Source: Candidatus Altimarinota bacterium (lineage in GTDB: Bacteria; Cyanobacteriota; Cyanobacteriia; Cyanobacteriales; Microcystaceae). From it: 52,909 bases of DNA. The stretch lies in the NCBI GenBank assembly GCA_012031035.1, contig JAAUUT010000024.1, positions 1-52,909 on the forward strand. The letters are read 5' to 3'. The notes under the pieces were generated by a model, which did no database searches, was not told where the DNA came from, and saw nothing but the letters and a program-made list of their open reading frames with translations. Each line of letters starts with the position of its first letter. The stretch's first letter is position 1. Made by a program: the position numbers and the translations under genes. Shown here piece by piece: positions 25,537 through 35,500 of this stretch.

Positions 25537-26130
25537 ATGAAGGAGATAAACGCTACAAAACTGCTAGCGCTTTATGAAGCAGGTGAAAGAGACTTTAGCT
25601 GGATAAACTTAGAGAAAATGAACTTGAGTGAGATCGACCTCACTGAGATAAAGCTATGGCGTGCTTGCTTGAGCGGAGCCGATCTGAGCCTCTCAGTATT
25701 ACAGGCAGCCAATCTCAGTCAAAGCAACTTAACTAAAGCCACTTTGTGGCGAACAAACTTAATCGGAGCTTACTTAACCGATACCGATCTCAGTCATGCG
25801 ATTTTGATTCGAGCCACTCTCAAGCAAGCAGATTTAAACCAAGCCAACCTTGCCAGAGGCGATCTCAGATTAGCAAACTTGCACTCTGCTAATTTGCAGG
25901 GGGCCTATTTAATGGGAGCAGATTTGCGCTATGCCAACTTACGGGGAGCTAATCTCAGAGAAGCTAACTTGCGTAGAGTCGATCTAAGAGGAGCAAGTTT
26001 ATTCAAGGCTGATTTGAGAGGAGCCAATCTGAATGAGGCAAACCTCGATCGCCAAGAGATGAGTAAAGCAATTCTAAGCGATCGCCAAACACTAAACGAA
26101 GAATATCCGCTAGTTAACACAATTATTTAG
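25537..26130 (+). CDS. Pentapeptide-repeat protein
   Basis: The 197-residue protein is made of A(D/N)LxX pentapeptides over residues about 30-180, for example LANLHSANLQGAYLMGADLR and LRGANLREANLRRVDLRGAS. Such repeats fold into a right-handed quadrilateral beta helix. An N-terminal leader MKEINATKLLALYEAGERDF precedes the repeats, as in many cyanobacterial members. There is no signal peptide or membrane segment, so it is cytoplasmic. Function of the family is mostly unknown; some mimic DNA or act in gene regulation. It has its own promoter region behind the ndhD terminator and lies 30 bases before the DUF1830 gene. Confidence 0.92.
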   Translation: MKEINATKLLALYEAGERDFSWINLEKMNLSEIDLTEIKLWRACLSGADLSLSVLQAANLSQSNLTKATLWRTNLIGAYLTDTDLSHAILIRATLKQADLNQANLARGDLRLANLHSANLQGAYLMGADLRYANLRGANLREANLRRVDLRGASLFKADLRGANLNEANLDRQEMSKAILSDRQTLNEEYPLVNTII

Positions 26131-26160
26131 TAACCTGCTGGCTATTTAGGAAAGATAAAA

Positions 26161-26418
26161 GTGTTAGAGCCATTACCTGCTAATTGTCAAGAACGAATAC
26201 TCTGTTGCTATGTTAATACCACCAGTCAGATACAAATTGCACGAATTACAAACATTACCAATTGGTACTTCGAGCGCGTTGTTTTTCCCGGACAACGCTT
26301 TTTATTTGAAACGCCACCAGAAGCTAAGCTAGAAATTTATACAGGCGCGATCGCCAGTGCCATTTGTTCGGATCGAATTCCCTGCGTTCATTTACGGCTT
26401 CATTCAAGCATTCAATGA
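26161..26418 (+). CDS. DUF1830 protein
   Basis: The 85-residue protein starts at GTG 26161 and shows the cyanobacteria-specific DUF1830 pattern: ILCCYVNTTSQIQIARITNI, WYFERVVFPGQRFLFETPP and AKLEIYTG. Function is unknown. Its stop codon TGA (26416-26418) overlaps the ATG (26415-26417) of the following DICT-GAF histidine kinase gene in the order ATGA. The two are therefore very probably translated in a coupled way, and the small protein may act with the kinase. Confidence 0.85.
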   Translation: MLEPLPANCQERILCCYVNTTSQIQIARITNITNWYFERVVFPGQRFLFETPPEAKLEIYTGAIASAICSDRIPCVHLRLHSSIQ

Positions 26419-28406
26419 GTATCGTCAATTCTCTCCTGCTAGATTTATTACAAGAGTTTTCCCATCTCCGCTCTCAAACGTATTTTAAGTCTTCCTTAAC
26501 TGCGCTTTCCCATGCAATAGAAGACATTGTACTGTCGGATCTAGATTCTCCTTTGGTCATAGCCAATTTTCAGCAGGAGCGGTTTTATCGCCAAGAAATC
26601 CGCCGCTATCGGCAAATTGCTCAAAAAACTAACCAACTTTATATCTTAGCCGTGCCAGAGTCAGAATCTGGTTTTGCTGTAGACTCAGAATCCTATGAAA
26701 CCATTCCTTTAAAATCGAGTGACAGTCTCGCTCAAGAATGGAATTTAGTTATTGTGGGGCAACATTATACGGCTTGTTTAGCTTGTCGAGAGATTGTTGA
26801 AACTTCCGTACTAGCTTCAGCGAGCGAGCCAATGCGACGGTTTGAAGGAATTTGGACGTTTGACCGACAGATAAGCCGGATGGCAGCACGCTTGCTACTG
26901 GGACGAATTGCTAATTATCGTCAAGAGTTAGCCTCAAAAGTCGAGGAAGCATGGCAGCATTATGGCTTAACCGCAGACGATTCCGAGCGAGCGTTGATTC
27001 CAATCCGTCAAAGCATCGATACGGAAATTTTTGCCCAGCGTCTAGTGACTTATTTACAAGCCAGCCAGTATAAACTCCTTAAAGCCTATCGAGTCATTGC
27101 AACCCAAGAACGCAATCAGCGCCTCATCAATGCTATTGCCACCGCTATGCGAGCTTCTCTCAATCCCCAAGCGGTGCTTGCCGTTGCCGTAAAAGAGTTA
27201 GGACAATGCTTTGAGAATTGTCGTTGTTTGCTTTATCGTTTTAGTTCTCCGGGAGAAACGGCAAAAATAGAATATGAATGGAAACCGCCAGAAATGCTGT
27301 CGCTAAAGGGAGAAAATTGGTCATTAGCAGACAATCCATTTTTTGTGGCGGTTCAAGCACAAGAGAGAGCGATCGCGATTAACGATGTCGCCAATAATCC
27401 TTATTTGCAAGAAAATTCCGTCCTCAAAAGCCAAATCGAACGAGCTTCTATTCAGTCTTGGTTGCTGGTTCCCATTCGAGATAGAGATAATTTACTAGGG
27501 ATGCTAGAGTTGCACTATGGAGGGTCAGAAGCCTATCGATGGCAGGAAGAAGATATCTCTCTAGTCGAAGCGATCGCGACTCAAGCCGGAGTCGCATTAA
27601 CGCAAGCACAGGCATACACCCACTTAAGTGCCCTCAATCGTCAACTAGAAGCGGTAGAACGCTCGCAGAGCAATCTGATTGCCATTGTCGGGCACGAACT
27701 TCGTACTCCCTTATCAACCATCCAAGTCTGTTTGGAAAGTTTAGCAAGCGAACCAGACATGGCAACCGAGTTTCGTCAAAAGATGCTGGAGATATCGCTA
27801 GGTGATTCAGAACGAATGCGTCAGTTGATTCAAGATTTCCTAACACTTTCAAAGCTAGAAAGCGGACAATATTACTCTCGTCCAGAAGTTATTGAGCTTA
27901 GCGAAGCACTAGAGTTAGCGCTGAGTAGCTTTAAAACCAGTCGGACGTACAAAAACCTACCGCTAATTCAAGTCGAATTACCTAATAACTTACCGCTACT
28001 CCAAGCAGACGGAGACGGATTAGTGCAAGTTTTCGCCAAACTGCTAGATAATGCCTGTAAATTTACTGCTCCCGACGGACAGATCGCAATTAGCGCTCAA
28101 ATTTTGAATCGAGATAATATTAGAATCCTCCCACTTGCGTTCGCGAGTGGTCGTCAACCCATGCTAGAAGTTATCGTTGCAGATACGGGGCGAGGGATTG
28201 ACGCAAATCAGCTAGAAGCTATCTTTGACAGTTTTTATCAAGCAGAGGATTGGCTGAGGCGTACAGTAGGTGGAACTGGTCTGGGTTTAGCGATTTGTCG
28301 CCAGATTATTCAAGAGATGGGGGGGCAAATTTGGGCCTTCTCTGCTGGAAAAAATCGGGGAAGTGAGTTTCATTTTACCGTCCCCATCGATCGCTTGTGT
28401 AAGTAG
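26415..28406 (+). CDS. DICT-GAF sensor histidine kinase
   Basis: This soluble kinase has 663 residues from ATG 26415; the open frame runs back to 26364 but that would overlap the DUF1830 gene. Residues about 35-150 form a DICT sensory domain (SDLDSPLVIANFQQERFY, WNLVIVGQHYTACLACRE). A GAF domain follows at about 255-395 (FENCRCLLYRFSSPGE, SWLLVPIRDRDNLLGMLELH). The HisKA motif IVGHELRTPLS carries the phosphorylated His427. The HATPase has N-box DNACKF, DTGRGID and GGTGLGLAICRQI. No membrane segment is seen. No response regulator lies next to it, so it is an orphan kinase. The ligand of its GAF domain is unknown; the conserved bilin Cys is not evident. Confidence 0.9.
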   Translation: MSIVNSLLLDLLQEFSHLRSQTYFKSSLTALSHAIEDIVLSDLDSPLVIANFQQERFYRQEIRRYRQIAQKTNQLYILAVPESESGFAVDSESYETIPLKSSDSLAQEWNLVIVGQHYTACLACREIVETSVLASASEPMRRFEGIWTFDRQISRMAARLLLGRIANYRQELASKVEEAWQHYGLTADDSERALIPIRQSIDTEIFAQRLVTYLQASQYKLLKAYRVIATQERNQRLINAIATAMRASLNPQAVLAVAVKELGQCFENCRCLLYRFSSPGETAKIEYEWKPPEMLSLKGENWSLADNPFFVAVQAQERAIAINDVANNPYLQENSVLKSQIERASIQSWLLVPIRDRDNLLGMLELHYGGSEAYRWQEEDISLVEAIATQAGVALTQAQAYTHLSALNRQLEAVERSQSNLIAIVGHELRTPLSTIQVCLESLASEPDMATEFRQKMLEISLGDSERMRQLIQDFLTLSKLESGQYYSRPEVIELSEALELALSSFKTSRTYKNLPLIQVELPNNLPLLQADGDGLVQVFAKLLDNACKFTAPDGQIAISAQILNRDNIRILPLAFASGRQPMLEVIVADTGRGIDANQLEAIFDSFYQAEDWLRRTVGGTGLGLAICRQIIQEMGGQIWAFSAGKNRGSEFHFTVPIDRLCK

Positions 28407-28555
28407 GTTGGCGAAATTAAATTTGCTGATGGAGAACAGGAACAGAGTATGGAGAGAGGAAAATGGGATAAATGATATGTAATTAATTTTGCTTAAGCAC
28501 TTAATCTCTCAACAATTTGGCATACTAGATCGAGTTCTCTAATAGCAACTCAATT

Positions 28556-29257
28556 GTGAGATTTATTATTTATCTTTCCCCTCGCACTATCACTAAATAC
28601 TTAATCATCATTGCTACAATTTTAGCAATACTTAGTATTACCTTTGCAGTTAGCACTTATGTATTTGACTTTTTTGAAGAATGGATGAGAATGTTAGATC
28701 TCGATCGCGAGATGAATATTCCCACTTGGTTTCAATCATTCATGCTTGCTTGCTGCGCTTTTTTATTAACAGTTATTGCACGAGGAAAACAAAACGAATC
28801 TGCTCGCTACCATCGTCACTGGAAAACACTTTCTTATATTTTCTGGTTTATGTCCGTTGACGAAGTATTTAGCATCCATGAAGTTTTTATTATTCCTGAA
28901 ATAGCCGAAAAATTAAACCTTCCCTGGTTTCTTCATTCCATGTGGGTAATTCCTGGAATGATATTTGTAATTTGGTTAATTAAATATTTTTGGAAATTTG
29001 TCAAGCATTTACCCAAACCAACGCGCGATCGCTTTCTTTTAGCTGCCATTATTTATATTAGTGGCTCATTAGGCATGGAAATGGTAGGAAGCTATTATGC
29101 TGAATGGAAAACCCAACAAGATATCATTTATACACTAATGGCAAACCTAGAAGAAACCCTCGAAATGAGCGGAATGATTCTTTTTATATACAGTTTATTA
29201 ACCTACCTTAGAAACTGGCAACCCGATATTAATATAGATCTTAAAATTAGCGATTGA
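28556..29257 (+). CDS. Multi-pass membrane protein of unknown function
   Basis: The 233-residue protein starts at GTG 28556 with no strong ribosome-binding site. About six hydrophobic segments are visible (YLIIIATILAILSITFAVS, FMLACCAFLLTVIARG, YIFWFMSVDEVFSIHE, MWVIPGMIFVIWLIKYFW, LLAAIIYISGSLGMEMVGS, MILFIYSLLTYL). Acidic and histidine residues inside or at the ends of helices (VDEVFSIHEVF, NLEETLEMSG) suggest metal or proton coordination. I do not recognise the family, although similar multi-pass proteins occur in other bacteria. It stands alone between the sensor kinase and the deacylase gene. Confidence 0.75.
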   Translation: MRFIIYLSPRTITKYLIIIATILAILSITFAVSTYVFDFFEEWMRMLDLDREMNIPTWFQSFMLACCAFLLTVIARGKQNESARYHRHWKTLSYIFWFMSVDEVFSIHEVFIIPEIAEKLNLPWFLHSMWVIPGMIFVIWLIKYFWKFVKHLPKPTRDRFLLAAIIYISGSLGMEMVGSYYAEWKTQQDIIYTLMANLEETLEMSGMILFIYSLLTYLRNWQPDINIDLKISD

Positions 29258-29456
29258 GAATCAAATCTTTTATAACAATTCTCGAAAAGAGTGAAGGACA
29301 CACGCTCCTTATCTGGAGAAAAGGGACACCGACGCGCACGCTGCGTTTTTCGATTAGCAAAGGGAAAGAAGCATCGAGGAGAAAGGGAGAAAATTTATAT
29401 TTCACTCGTAAAGAAAACCGCTATAAAATACAATTACTAATCATAAAATTTATCTA

Positions 29457-29480
29457 AAAATGTTCTTATGAGAACATTTT
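29457..29480. terminator. Perfect 10-base inverted repeat, terminator-like hairpin
   Basis: AAAATGTTCT at 29457-29466 pairs with AGAACATTTT at 29471-29480 around loop TATG. The A-tract before and T-tract after the core would allow function as a weak terminator for the membrane-protein gene. It could also be an operator for the deacylase gene, which begins 60 bases later. Confidence 0.5.
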
Positions 29481-29539
29481 CAAATTCCGAAATAAAACCC
29501 CTTCTCCTGGACAATGAAATTTTAAAGTAACAGACTAAT

Positions 29540-30661
29540 ATGAATCCTAATATTTCTACCCTTGAATTATGTAAACTTTCTTCAGGAGATACTTTATCCC
29601 TCCAGATTTATAAATTTATTGGCAAACAACCTGGAAAAAAAGCTTATATTCAATCTAATCTTCACGGAGCCGAAATTGTTGGTAATGCCGTTATTTATCG
29701 ACTAATAGAGTGGTTAACAAGTTTAGAAAAAACTCAATTAACTGGAGAAATTTGGTTGGTTCCTGTTTGCAACCCTTTAGGAACGAATCAAAGAAATCAC
29801 TTTTTTTCTACTGGTCGATTTAATAATTATGATGGAATTAATTGGAATCGAATTTTCTGGGACTATGAAAAAGAATGTCAAGACCTAGAAGCTTTTGCAA
29901 AAACTCAAATAGACCTAGAAATTAAAACCATTAAAAATAATTTTTTAGCTAAGCAAAAACTCGCTTTTGCCAAACAATTAGAGCAAATCCAAAATCCCAG
30001 CAGTACCCCTTACAGAGATCGATACAGATATCAATTACAATCGTTGTGTATAGATGCAGATTGTGTAATTGATATCCATAGTTCTAGCAATCAAGGAATC
30101 GATTATCTCTACTGTTTTGAGGGAAAAGAAGAAAGTGCTAAGTATTTTCTTTTAGACTATGGCATTTTAATGACAGAATACGATGGTGATGCTTTTGACG
30201 AAGCCTTTATGAAACCATGGCTGGCCTTAGAAAAACAACTAGAAAAATTAGGAAAAAAAATTCAATTCGATATGGAATCGTGGACGCTAGAACTCGGTTC
30301 GGGAATGCAGATGAATCTTGAATCAGTTCAAAAAGGAGTCAAAGGAATAAAAAACTATCTTGCTTATCAAGGAATTCTGGATTTATATTCACCTTCTTCT
30401 ACAACTGAAATTCAATTAGTCAAAAGACATCAAATGAAACATTATTACGCGCCGACAGGAGGCATGATTCAAAATAGAGTCGCTTTGAAAAGTTCTGTTA
30501 AAGCGGGCGATCGCCTCTATCAAATTTTAAGCTTTAATAAAAATAAAGCAATGCCAACCGTAGTCGATGTCTGTTCTGAAACTGATGGATTAGTCTTCGA
30601 CCTCTCTATTAACCATTCGGTCAATCAAGGCGAATACATATTAGGAATTCTCAACCTATGA
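29540..30661 (+). CDS. Succinylglutamate desuccinylase/aspartoacylase-family zinc deacylase
   Basis: The 373-residue enzyme belongs to the M14-like AstE/AspA family that hydrolyses N-acyl amino acids using zinc. The metal-binding H-x-x-E is in QSNLHGAEIVGN (His and Glu near residues 44-47) and the third ligand in DIHSSSNQG. WLVPVCNPLG and a C-terminal beta domain (YYAPTGGMIQNRVALKSSVKAGDRLYQI) match family members. The region 110-150 is long and lysine-rich. No signal peptide. The stop codon overlaps the start of era (ATGA), so the two are co-translated. Substrate unknown. Confidence 0.85.
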   Translation: MNPNISTLELCKLSSGDTLSLQIYKFIGKQPGKKAYIQSNLHGAEIVGNAVIYRLIEWLTSLEKTQLTGEIWLVPVCNPLGTNQRNHFFSTGRFNNYDGINWNRIFWDYEKECQDLEAFAKTQIDLEIKTIKNNFLAKQKLAFAKQLEQIQNPSSTPYRDRYRYQLQSLCIDADCVIDIHSSSNQGIDYLYCFEGKEESAKYFLLDYGILMTEYDGDAFDEAFMKPWLALEKQLEKLGKKIQFDMESWTLELGSGMQMNLESVQKGVKGIKNYLAYQGILDLYSPSSTTEIQLVKRHQMKHYYAPTGGMIQNRVALKSSVKAGDRLYQILSFNKNKAMPTVVDVCSETDGLVFDLSINHSVNQGEYILGILNL

Positions 30662-31608
30662 ATTCTGAAAACATCGACCAACAATCCCTATCATTTGCCA
30701 TTCCCACGCCACCGCCAGGATTTAAATCAGGGTTCGTTGCCATTATTGGTCGTCCCAACGTCGGTAAATCAACGCTGATGAATCAAATGGTCGGACAAAA
30801 AGTGGCTATTGTTTCTCCTGTAGCACAAACGACGCGCAATCGACTGCAAGGAATCCTCACGACAGAAAACGCACAAATTATTTTTGTCGATACGCCTGGA
30901 ATCCATAAACCCCATCACGAATTAGGCAAGGTTTTAGTTAAAAACGCCGTCAACGCGATTAATTCCGTTGATGTGGTGCTATTTTTAGTCGATAGTTCGA
31001 TTGAAGCAGGAGGCGGCGATCGCTATATTATCGAATTGCTTGAAAAAACAAAAACCCCTATTATTCTAGGACTCAACAAAGCTGACTTACAATCTTCACA
31101 AGAAAACGCGATCGATGAAAGTTATACTTGTCTCGCCGCACCCTATCGCTGGAAAATCGCTAAATTCTCCGCACTGACAAAAGATGGATTAGACAGCTTA
31201 CAAACTCTTTTAATTGACGCGCTAGAACCCGGCCCCTATTATTATCCCCCTGATTTTGTCACCGATCGCCCCGAACGCTTCATCATGGGAGAATTAATTC
31301 GAGAGCAAATCTTATTGCTCACTCGCCAAGAAATTCCCCATTCGGTTGCTATCGTTATCGAACAAGTCGAAGAAACACCAAAAGTGACTCGTGTTCTCGC
31401 CGCTATTAATGTTGAAAGAGAATCTCAAAAAGGAATTTTAATCGGGAAAAATGGCGTTATGCTTAAAACGATAGGAATTGCTGCTCGCCAGCAAATCCAA
31501 AAGCTCATTTCGGGAGATGTTTATCTCAAACTCTTTGTTAAAGTAGAACCTAAGTGGCGACAATCTCGCTCGCGTCTAGCAGAGTTTGGTTACCGCATCG
31601 AAGAATAA
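30658..31608 (+). CDS. era: GTPase Era
   Basis: Era is a GTPase that binds 16S rRNA during 30S subunit maturation. The 316 residues hold G1 GRPNVGKST at 31-39, the switch region with QTTRNRLQG, G3 DTPGIHKP, G4 NKAD near residue 140, and G5 SALTKDG. The C-terminal KH domain shows the family signature in ILIGKNGVMLKTIG. A roughly 20-residue N-terminal extension (MNSENIDQQS and on) is common in cyanobacteria. ATG 30658 overlaps the TGA of the deacylase gene. Confidence 0.97.
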   Translation: MNSENIDQQSLSFAIPTPPPGFKSGFVAIIGRPNVGKSTLMNQMVGQKVAIVSPVAQTTRNRLQGILTTENAQIIFVDTPGIHKPHHELGKVLVKNAVNAINSVDVVLFLVDSSIEAGGGDRYIIELLEKTKTPIILGLNKADLQSSQENAIDESYTCLAAPYRWKIAKFSALTKDGLDSLQTLLIDALEPGPYYYPPDFVTDRPERFIMGELIREQILLLTRQEIPHSVAIVIEQVEETPKVTRVLAAINVERESQKGILIGKNGVMLKTIGIAARQQIQKLISGDVYLKLFVKVEPKWRQSRSRLAEFGYRIEE

Positions 31609-31851
31609 AAAGATCTTGCAAATAGTATTTTCCCAGTCAAAATTGGGTATCTTAACTTATAAGAAACTAAATGCTCCGGTGGTTCTTTCTCCATCAGATG
31701 CGTTAAGACTAAGAACCATAAACGCAAATATTCAAAAAATTTAGGCAAATTGTTTTTATAATTTGCAAGAAAAATTTCAATACATAATTTATTTATCTTG
31801 TCAACCCTTTCTTAAAATTAAACACTTAAACTAACTTGTCAGGATCGAGAC

Positions 31852-34800
31852 ATGATGAGCCGCGACCCAAAATCAAACGAAGCAAACGATAATTTCCTAG
31901 CACATGACGAGATGACTGAATTTTTAGAAAATTTAGACGGTCATTCCACTCAAAGCTCTACTAATGATAGCTTGGACGAGCTAGGAAACTTATTCGACGA
32001 GGATTCCTCGCCAGACTGGGAAGAAATTCGTCATGACCCAAACCACATTCCAGAAAGGATAACCTTCTCCGAACTCCCTTCGGACGACGAAATTAGCGAA
32101 ATATTTGGCGAAAACTTCTCATGGAACCCAGAAAACCCTACAAGTAGGTCGTTGGGAAACGACAGAAGCGCTCGCGAAAATTGGGCGGATTTTCCTGATT
32201 TAGAATCACCCCTCGATGAAAACTCGTTTGCCTCTCAAACGTTGTCGTTTGATGGAGACGACGAAGCTGCTACCTTTTTTAGCGATGGCTCTCTCAACAA
32301 AAATATCATCGAACCCGCTAGCACATCAGCATCCGACTCGCTTGAAGACGAATTAGCTAGCTTCTTAGCCGATGAATCCATTGCCGCGTCAGAATCCAAC
32401 TCGCTTGAAGATGAATTAGCCAGCTTTTTAGCAGAGGAACCCATCGCTACACCATCTTTTTCAGAAGCAACAGGAAACGAAACAGACGCTAAAACACTCT
32501 CTAGCGAGTGGGACGAACTCAAACAATTACTTTCAGGAGACGATACCGAAGAATCCTATTCTTCCTTTCAAAGTTCGTCTGGTTGGAACGTCTTAGAACC
32601 CTCTAGTATAGATTCCGTACCATTCGCTCCAGAATTCTCAAACGAATCATTTGACGATTTAGCAGCTTTATTAGAGCAACCAGTAACCGATCCTACCAAC
32701 GAAACGCAACAACTCCCAACCCTTGATGATGCCGATCTTTTCGCTGGCTTAGAAGCCGCTCTCGGCAATCCTTCCCCAGCGACTCCTATCGCCGCACCTT
32801 CTCTAGACGATGAATTTGGCGACTTAGAACAATTACTAGGACAAACTGACGCAGCAATAGGATCTCCCCCTACTAAATCAGCGCCCTCTGTCAGCCCGCG
32901 AGTCCAAACTCGCCCTCGTCCTCCCAAAACCAAACAGTTCGACCAAACCATGCGGGTGCCCGTCAAGCAACTGGATAATCTCAGCAACTTGATTGGGGAA
33001 TTGGTGGTCAAACGGAATGCCCTCGAAGACGACGAAGAACGCTTGCGACAATCGCTGGATAACTTGCTCAACCAGGTTCAGGGATTGAGCGAAATGGGCG
33101 CGAGAATGCACGACCTCTACGAGCGAACCCTTCTCGAAGGCGCACTGCTTGCCAGCCGCGATCGCGGTCGATCCACTGCGGAAGTCCCTCAAAACGACAT
33201 TAACCCAGGTGGAGAATTGGATGCTCTAGAAATGGATAGGTTTACGGGCTTCCACTTGCTTTCTCAAGAAATGATCGAGTTAATCGTCCGAATCAGAGAA
33301 TCGACCTCGGATATTCAATTTTGGTAGACGATACCGACCAAGTGACGCGAACTTTGCGACAAGTCACCACACAACTGCAAGAAGGAATGACCAAATCCCG
33401 AATGGTTCCCTTCGCGCAGACCGCAGACCGCTTGCCTCGCGCCATTCGAGAGGTTTCTATTCGACTCAACAAACAAGCGAAATTAATCGTTGAAGGGAAA
33501 GATGTCTTAATTGACAAGATGATCTTGGAGCAACTCTACAACCCAATGACGCATCTGGTCAACAACGCGATCGCCCACGGCATTGAATCCCCTGAAGAAC
33601 GAATCATCAACGGCAAACCGCCCGAAGGTCGCGTTACGGTTCGCGCCTTCATTCAAGGAAACCAAACTGTAATTACCGTCTCCGACGACGGGGCGGGAAT
33701 TAATCCAGAACGAGTTAAATTTAAGGCAATCGAAAAAGGTCTAATTACTCAGGCGCAAGCGAGAAACCTATCCAAACAGGAAGTCTACGATTTTCTGTTT
33801 CATCCCGGTTTTAGTACCAAAGACAGCGCCGACGACTTCGCAGGAAGAGGCGTAGGTTTAGATGTTGTTTACACTAACCTCAGCGAAATTCGCGGTACGG
33901 TTAGTATCGATTCAGCAATTGGAAAAGGAACGACCTTTACAATTCGCCTACCGCTTACGCTAAGTATTTGTAAAGCCTTGTGCTGCGTCAGCGAGCGATC
34001 GCGAATTGCCTTTCCCATGGATGGGGTAGAAGATACTAAAGATTACTTGCCCAGCGAAATTTTTATCAACGAAGAAGAACGTAGATGCGTTCGTTGGCGC
34101 GATATGGAACTCCCCCTTTATTCGGTTAGCGAACTACTCAACTACAATCGTCAAATCAGTCGCAGACAGACTTATATGAATAAGTCTTCAGAAGATGCGA
34201 TCGCGACCGTTATCCTGCGCAGTGCGGGGAATTTGTTGGCACTAGAAGTAGATCGGGTATTGGGAGAGCAAGAAATCGTTATCAAACAAATTGAAGGCCC
34301 CATTCCTAAAACGGCTGGGATTGCAGGCGCGACCGTACTCGGCGATGGCAGCGTCATGCCCATCGGCGACGTTCTCGAATTAATCGAAATCGCTCAAGGG
34401 CGGATGCGAACCGACACCAGCAGCAGCTTGTGGAAGAAGACTTACGTCCCGATTAACTCAGAAGTAGAAGTCAGAAGCGAACCTACCGTTTTGATTGTAG
34501 ACGATTCCATTACGGTTCGACAGCTATTGTCCTTAAGCTTCAATAAAGTCGGCTATCGGGTAGAACAAGCCCGCGACGGACAAGAGGCATTAGAAAAACT
34601 ACAATCTAACTTGCCGTGCGACATCGTTTTCTGCGATATCGAGATGCCGAGGATGAACGGCTTAGAGTTACTTTCTCACCTCCAGCAAGATGAAAAATTA
34701 TCTTCCATTCCTGTCGCCTTGCTAACTTCTCGCGGCGCTCAACGACACCGGACAGTCGCCGCAAAATTAGGAGCTAGCGGTTACTTTACCAAACCTTATA

Positions 34801-35384
34801 CCGAGAGAGACTTGCTCGATGCCGCCGCAAGAATGCTCAAAGGTGAAGTATTGCTTCCTGGCAGTACCAGAGTACCGAGAGTTGTCGAACCTGAAGTAGA
34901 AGCCGTGCAACCCATCTCTAGAGCCTCAGTTGAGAGCAACTTAGCTACAGGATTGAGTTCTTCAGGAAAAAGCAAAGCTGATAGTTTAGTCCTAATCGTA
35001 GACGATTCAGTAATGGTAAGAGAAATGCTCTCAATGACCTTTAGCAAATCTGGATATCGCGTCGAACAAGCTCGCGACGGTCAGGAAGCTTGGGAAAAAC
35101 TTCGTGCTGGTTTGTCTTGCTCTCTGATTTTATGCGATATCGAAATGCCGAGAATGAACGGATTAGAACTACTATCGCGCATTCAAGAAGACGAGAATCT
35201 GGCAGCAATTCCTATGGCAATGATTACCTCTCGCGGCGCTCAGAAAATGCAGAATCTCGCGGCGGAAAAAGGAGCTAAAGGCTATTTTGTCAAGCCTTAT
35301 ATCGAGGAAGTTTTGCTTGATGCAGCTAAACGCTTGATAGCTGGTGAGGTATTACTCAAAAAAACTAGTGCAGTTGAAGAGTAA
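31852..35384 (+). pseudogene. CheA-like hybrid histidine kinase with two receiver domains, frameshifted
   Basis: A chemotaxis-type kinase of the cyanobacterial PilL/ChpA kind, broken into frames 31852-33327 and 33321-35384. Residues 1-340 are acidic and serine-rich with repeated SLEDELASFLA units; I see no HPt domain. The dimerisation region (MRVPVKQLDNLSNLIGELVVKRNAL) follows. The frame stops after STSDIQF and the match resumes as LVDDTDQVTRTLRQV, so one T is missing in TTTT at 33319-33322. Then come the ATPase (LVNNAIAHGIE, GRGVGLDVV), a CheW-like domain and two receivers (LIVDDSITVRQLL and LIVDDSVMVREML, each with CDIEMPRMNG). Corrected length is about 1,177 residues. Without HPt it would need a partner phosphotransferase. 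Confidence 0.88.
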
Positions 35385-35394
35385 TGTCCTTTGG

Positions 35395-35442
35395 AAGACA
35401 AGGAGACAAGAAAGACAAGGAGGACAAGGAGACAAGGGAGAA
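35395..35442. repeat. GACAAGGA tandem repeat
   Basis: The 48 bases after the kinase gene consist of repeated GACAAGGA/GACAAGAA units. It is a low-complexity intergenic repeat without coding capacity. Confidence 0.6.
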
Positions 35443-35500
35443 TAAATCTATGAAAGTTTTCCCTCTCCCCCAATGCCTCTTCCCTGTTGCTTTCCTCTTG

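Noticed and set aside
29254..29457. 67-codon frame after the membrane-protein gene
   Set aside because: TTG start overlapping the previous stop, strongly basic and without recognisable features; probably chance.
32568..33071. 167-codon minus-strand frame
   Set aside because: Antisense of the acidic linker and dimerisation part of the CheA-like gene; Ser-rich shadow.
33321..35384. Second half of the CheA-like gene considered as a separate gene with its own start
   Set aside because: It begins inside the dimerisation helix with a TTG and no ribosome-binding site; one restored T joins it to the first half.
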